From assembly GCA_037189645.1 (NCBI GenBank), contig JBBCIY010000006.1, forward strand, positions 53,834 through 117,833: DNA of 64,000 bases, given 5' to 3'. Origin of the DNA: Taishania sp037189645. Lineage in GTDB: Bacteria; Bacteroidota; Bacteroidia; Flavobacteriales_D; Crocinitomicaceae. Under the pieces are notes generated by a model. The model made no database searches. It had not been told where the DNA came from and saw only the letters and a list, made by a program, of their open reading frames with translations. Below are positions 63,947-64,000 of the stretch, one piece after another (the first letter of the stretch is position 1; every line of letters starts with the position of its first letter). The translations under genes were made by a program, and so were the position numbers.

Positions 63947-64000
63947 GATTTTTTTAAAAAAATTTAATTCTTTTTTAAAACTCAATCTTTTCTTTTCAAA

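Overview
This 64 kb window is chromosomal DNA of a member of the Bacteroidota, most likely Flavobacteriales (a Fluviicola/Crocinitomicaceae-like bacterium is plausible but not proven). Evidence: promoters of the TTG-N19-TAnnTTTG type (best seen in front of the rRNA operon at 63917-63946), type IX secretion (T9SS) C-terminal sorting domains on several secreted proteins, a PorG-like outer-membrane protein, GSCFA, DUF58 and DUF721 proteins, and a 16S rRNA 3' end with a CAUCUCC rather than CACCUCC anti-Shine-Dalgarno.

Layout. 0.2-4.6 kb: core genes gyrB, pfkA, tsaE and fabG. 4.7-6.2 kb: an isolated ATPase/PD-(D/E)XK gene enclosed on both sides by near-identical 15-16 bp-arm palindromes, a compact cassette and the most unusual item here. 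6.3-13.6 kb: GH20 hexosaminidase, cutC, a secreted protein with an ECF sigma factor and a probable anti-sigma protein, a Cys-rich lipoprotein with a Crp/Fnr regulator, and an SMR exporter. 13.6-14.9 kb: cbpM-cbpA co-chaperone pair. 14.9-15.36 kb: no gene, several inverted repeats. 15.4-17.6 kb: four-gene operon (DoxX-like, DUF2071, methyltransferase, membrane protein). 17.8-17.9 kb: a probable small RNA with its own promoter and terminator. 17.9-23.5 kb: GSCFA protein, small membrane proteins, ABC exporter, serine hydrolase, fluoride channel and VOC protein. 23.6-26.0 kb: methyltransferase-ric-DUF488-hemerythrin operon behind a perfect palindrome that covers the -33 box, probably a nitrosative/oxidative stress unit. 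26.1-28.6 kb: gcvT and a CrtI-type desaturase. 28.7-34.4 kb: TolC-MFP-RND efflux operon on the minus strand. 34.7-39.4 kb: a repeat-containing T9SS type B surface protein, lgt and a DUF58 protein. 39.5-45 kb (minus): two lipoproteins, HMG-CoA lyase, pyrD, PorG-like protein, and an ECF sigma factor with its membrane partner. 45.1-45.34 kb: a candidate structured ncRNA of about 200 nt. 45.4-48.6 kb: YceI, a Tat-signal pirin, recF and DUF721. 48.7-55.8 kb (minus): four consecutive T9SS cargo genes, two phosphatases flanking two glycine-rich proteins. 56-58.3 kb: di-heme peroxidase and a hypothetical protein. 58.6-63.95 kb (minus): a complete rRNA operon, 16S-tRNAIle-tRNAAla-23S-5S.

Most of the window is ordinary housekeeping and envelope biology. 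The strongest candidates for something undescribed are the palindrome-bounded ATPase cassette, the structured ncRNA at 45.1-45.34 kb, the small RNA at 17.8 kb, and the operator in front of the ric operon. No family assignment was checked against a database; all rest on motifs read from the sequence.
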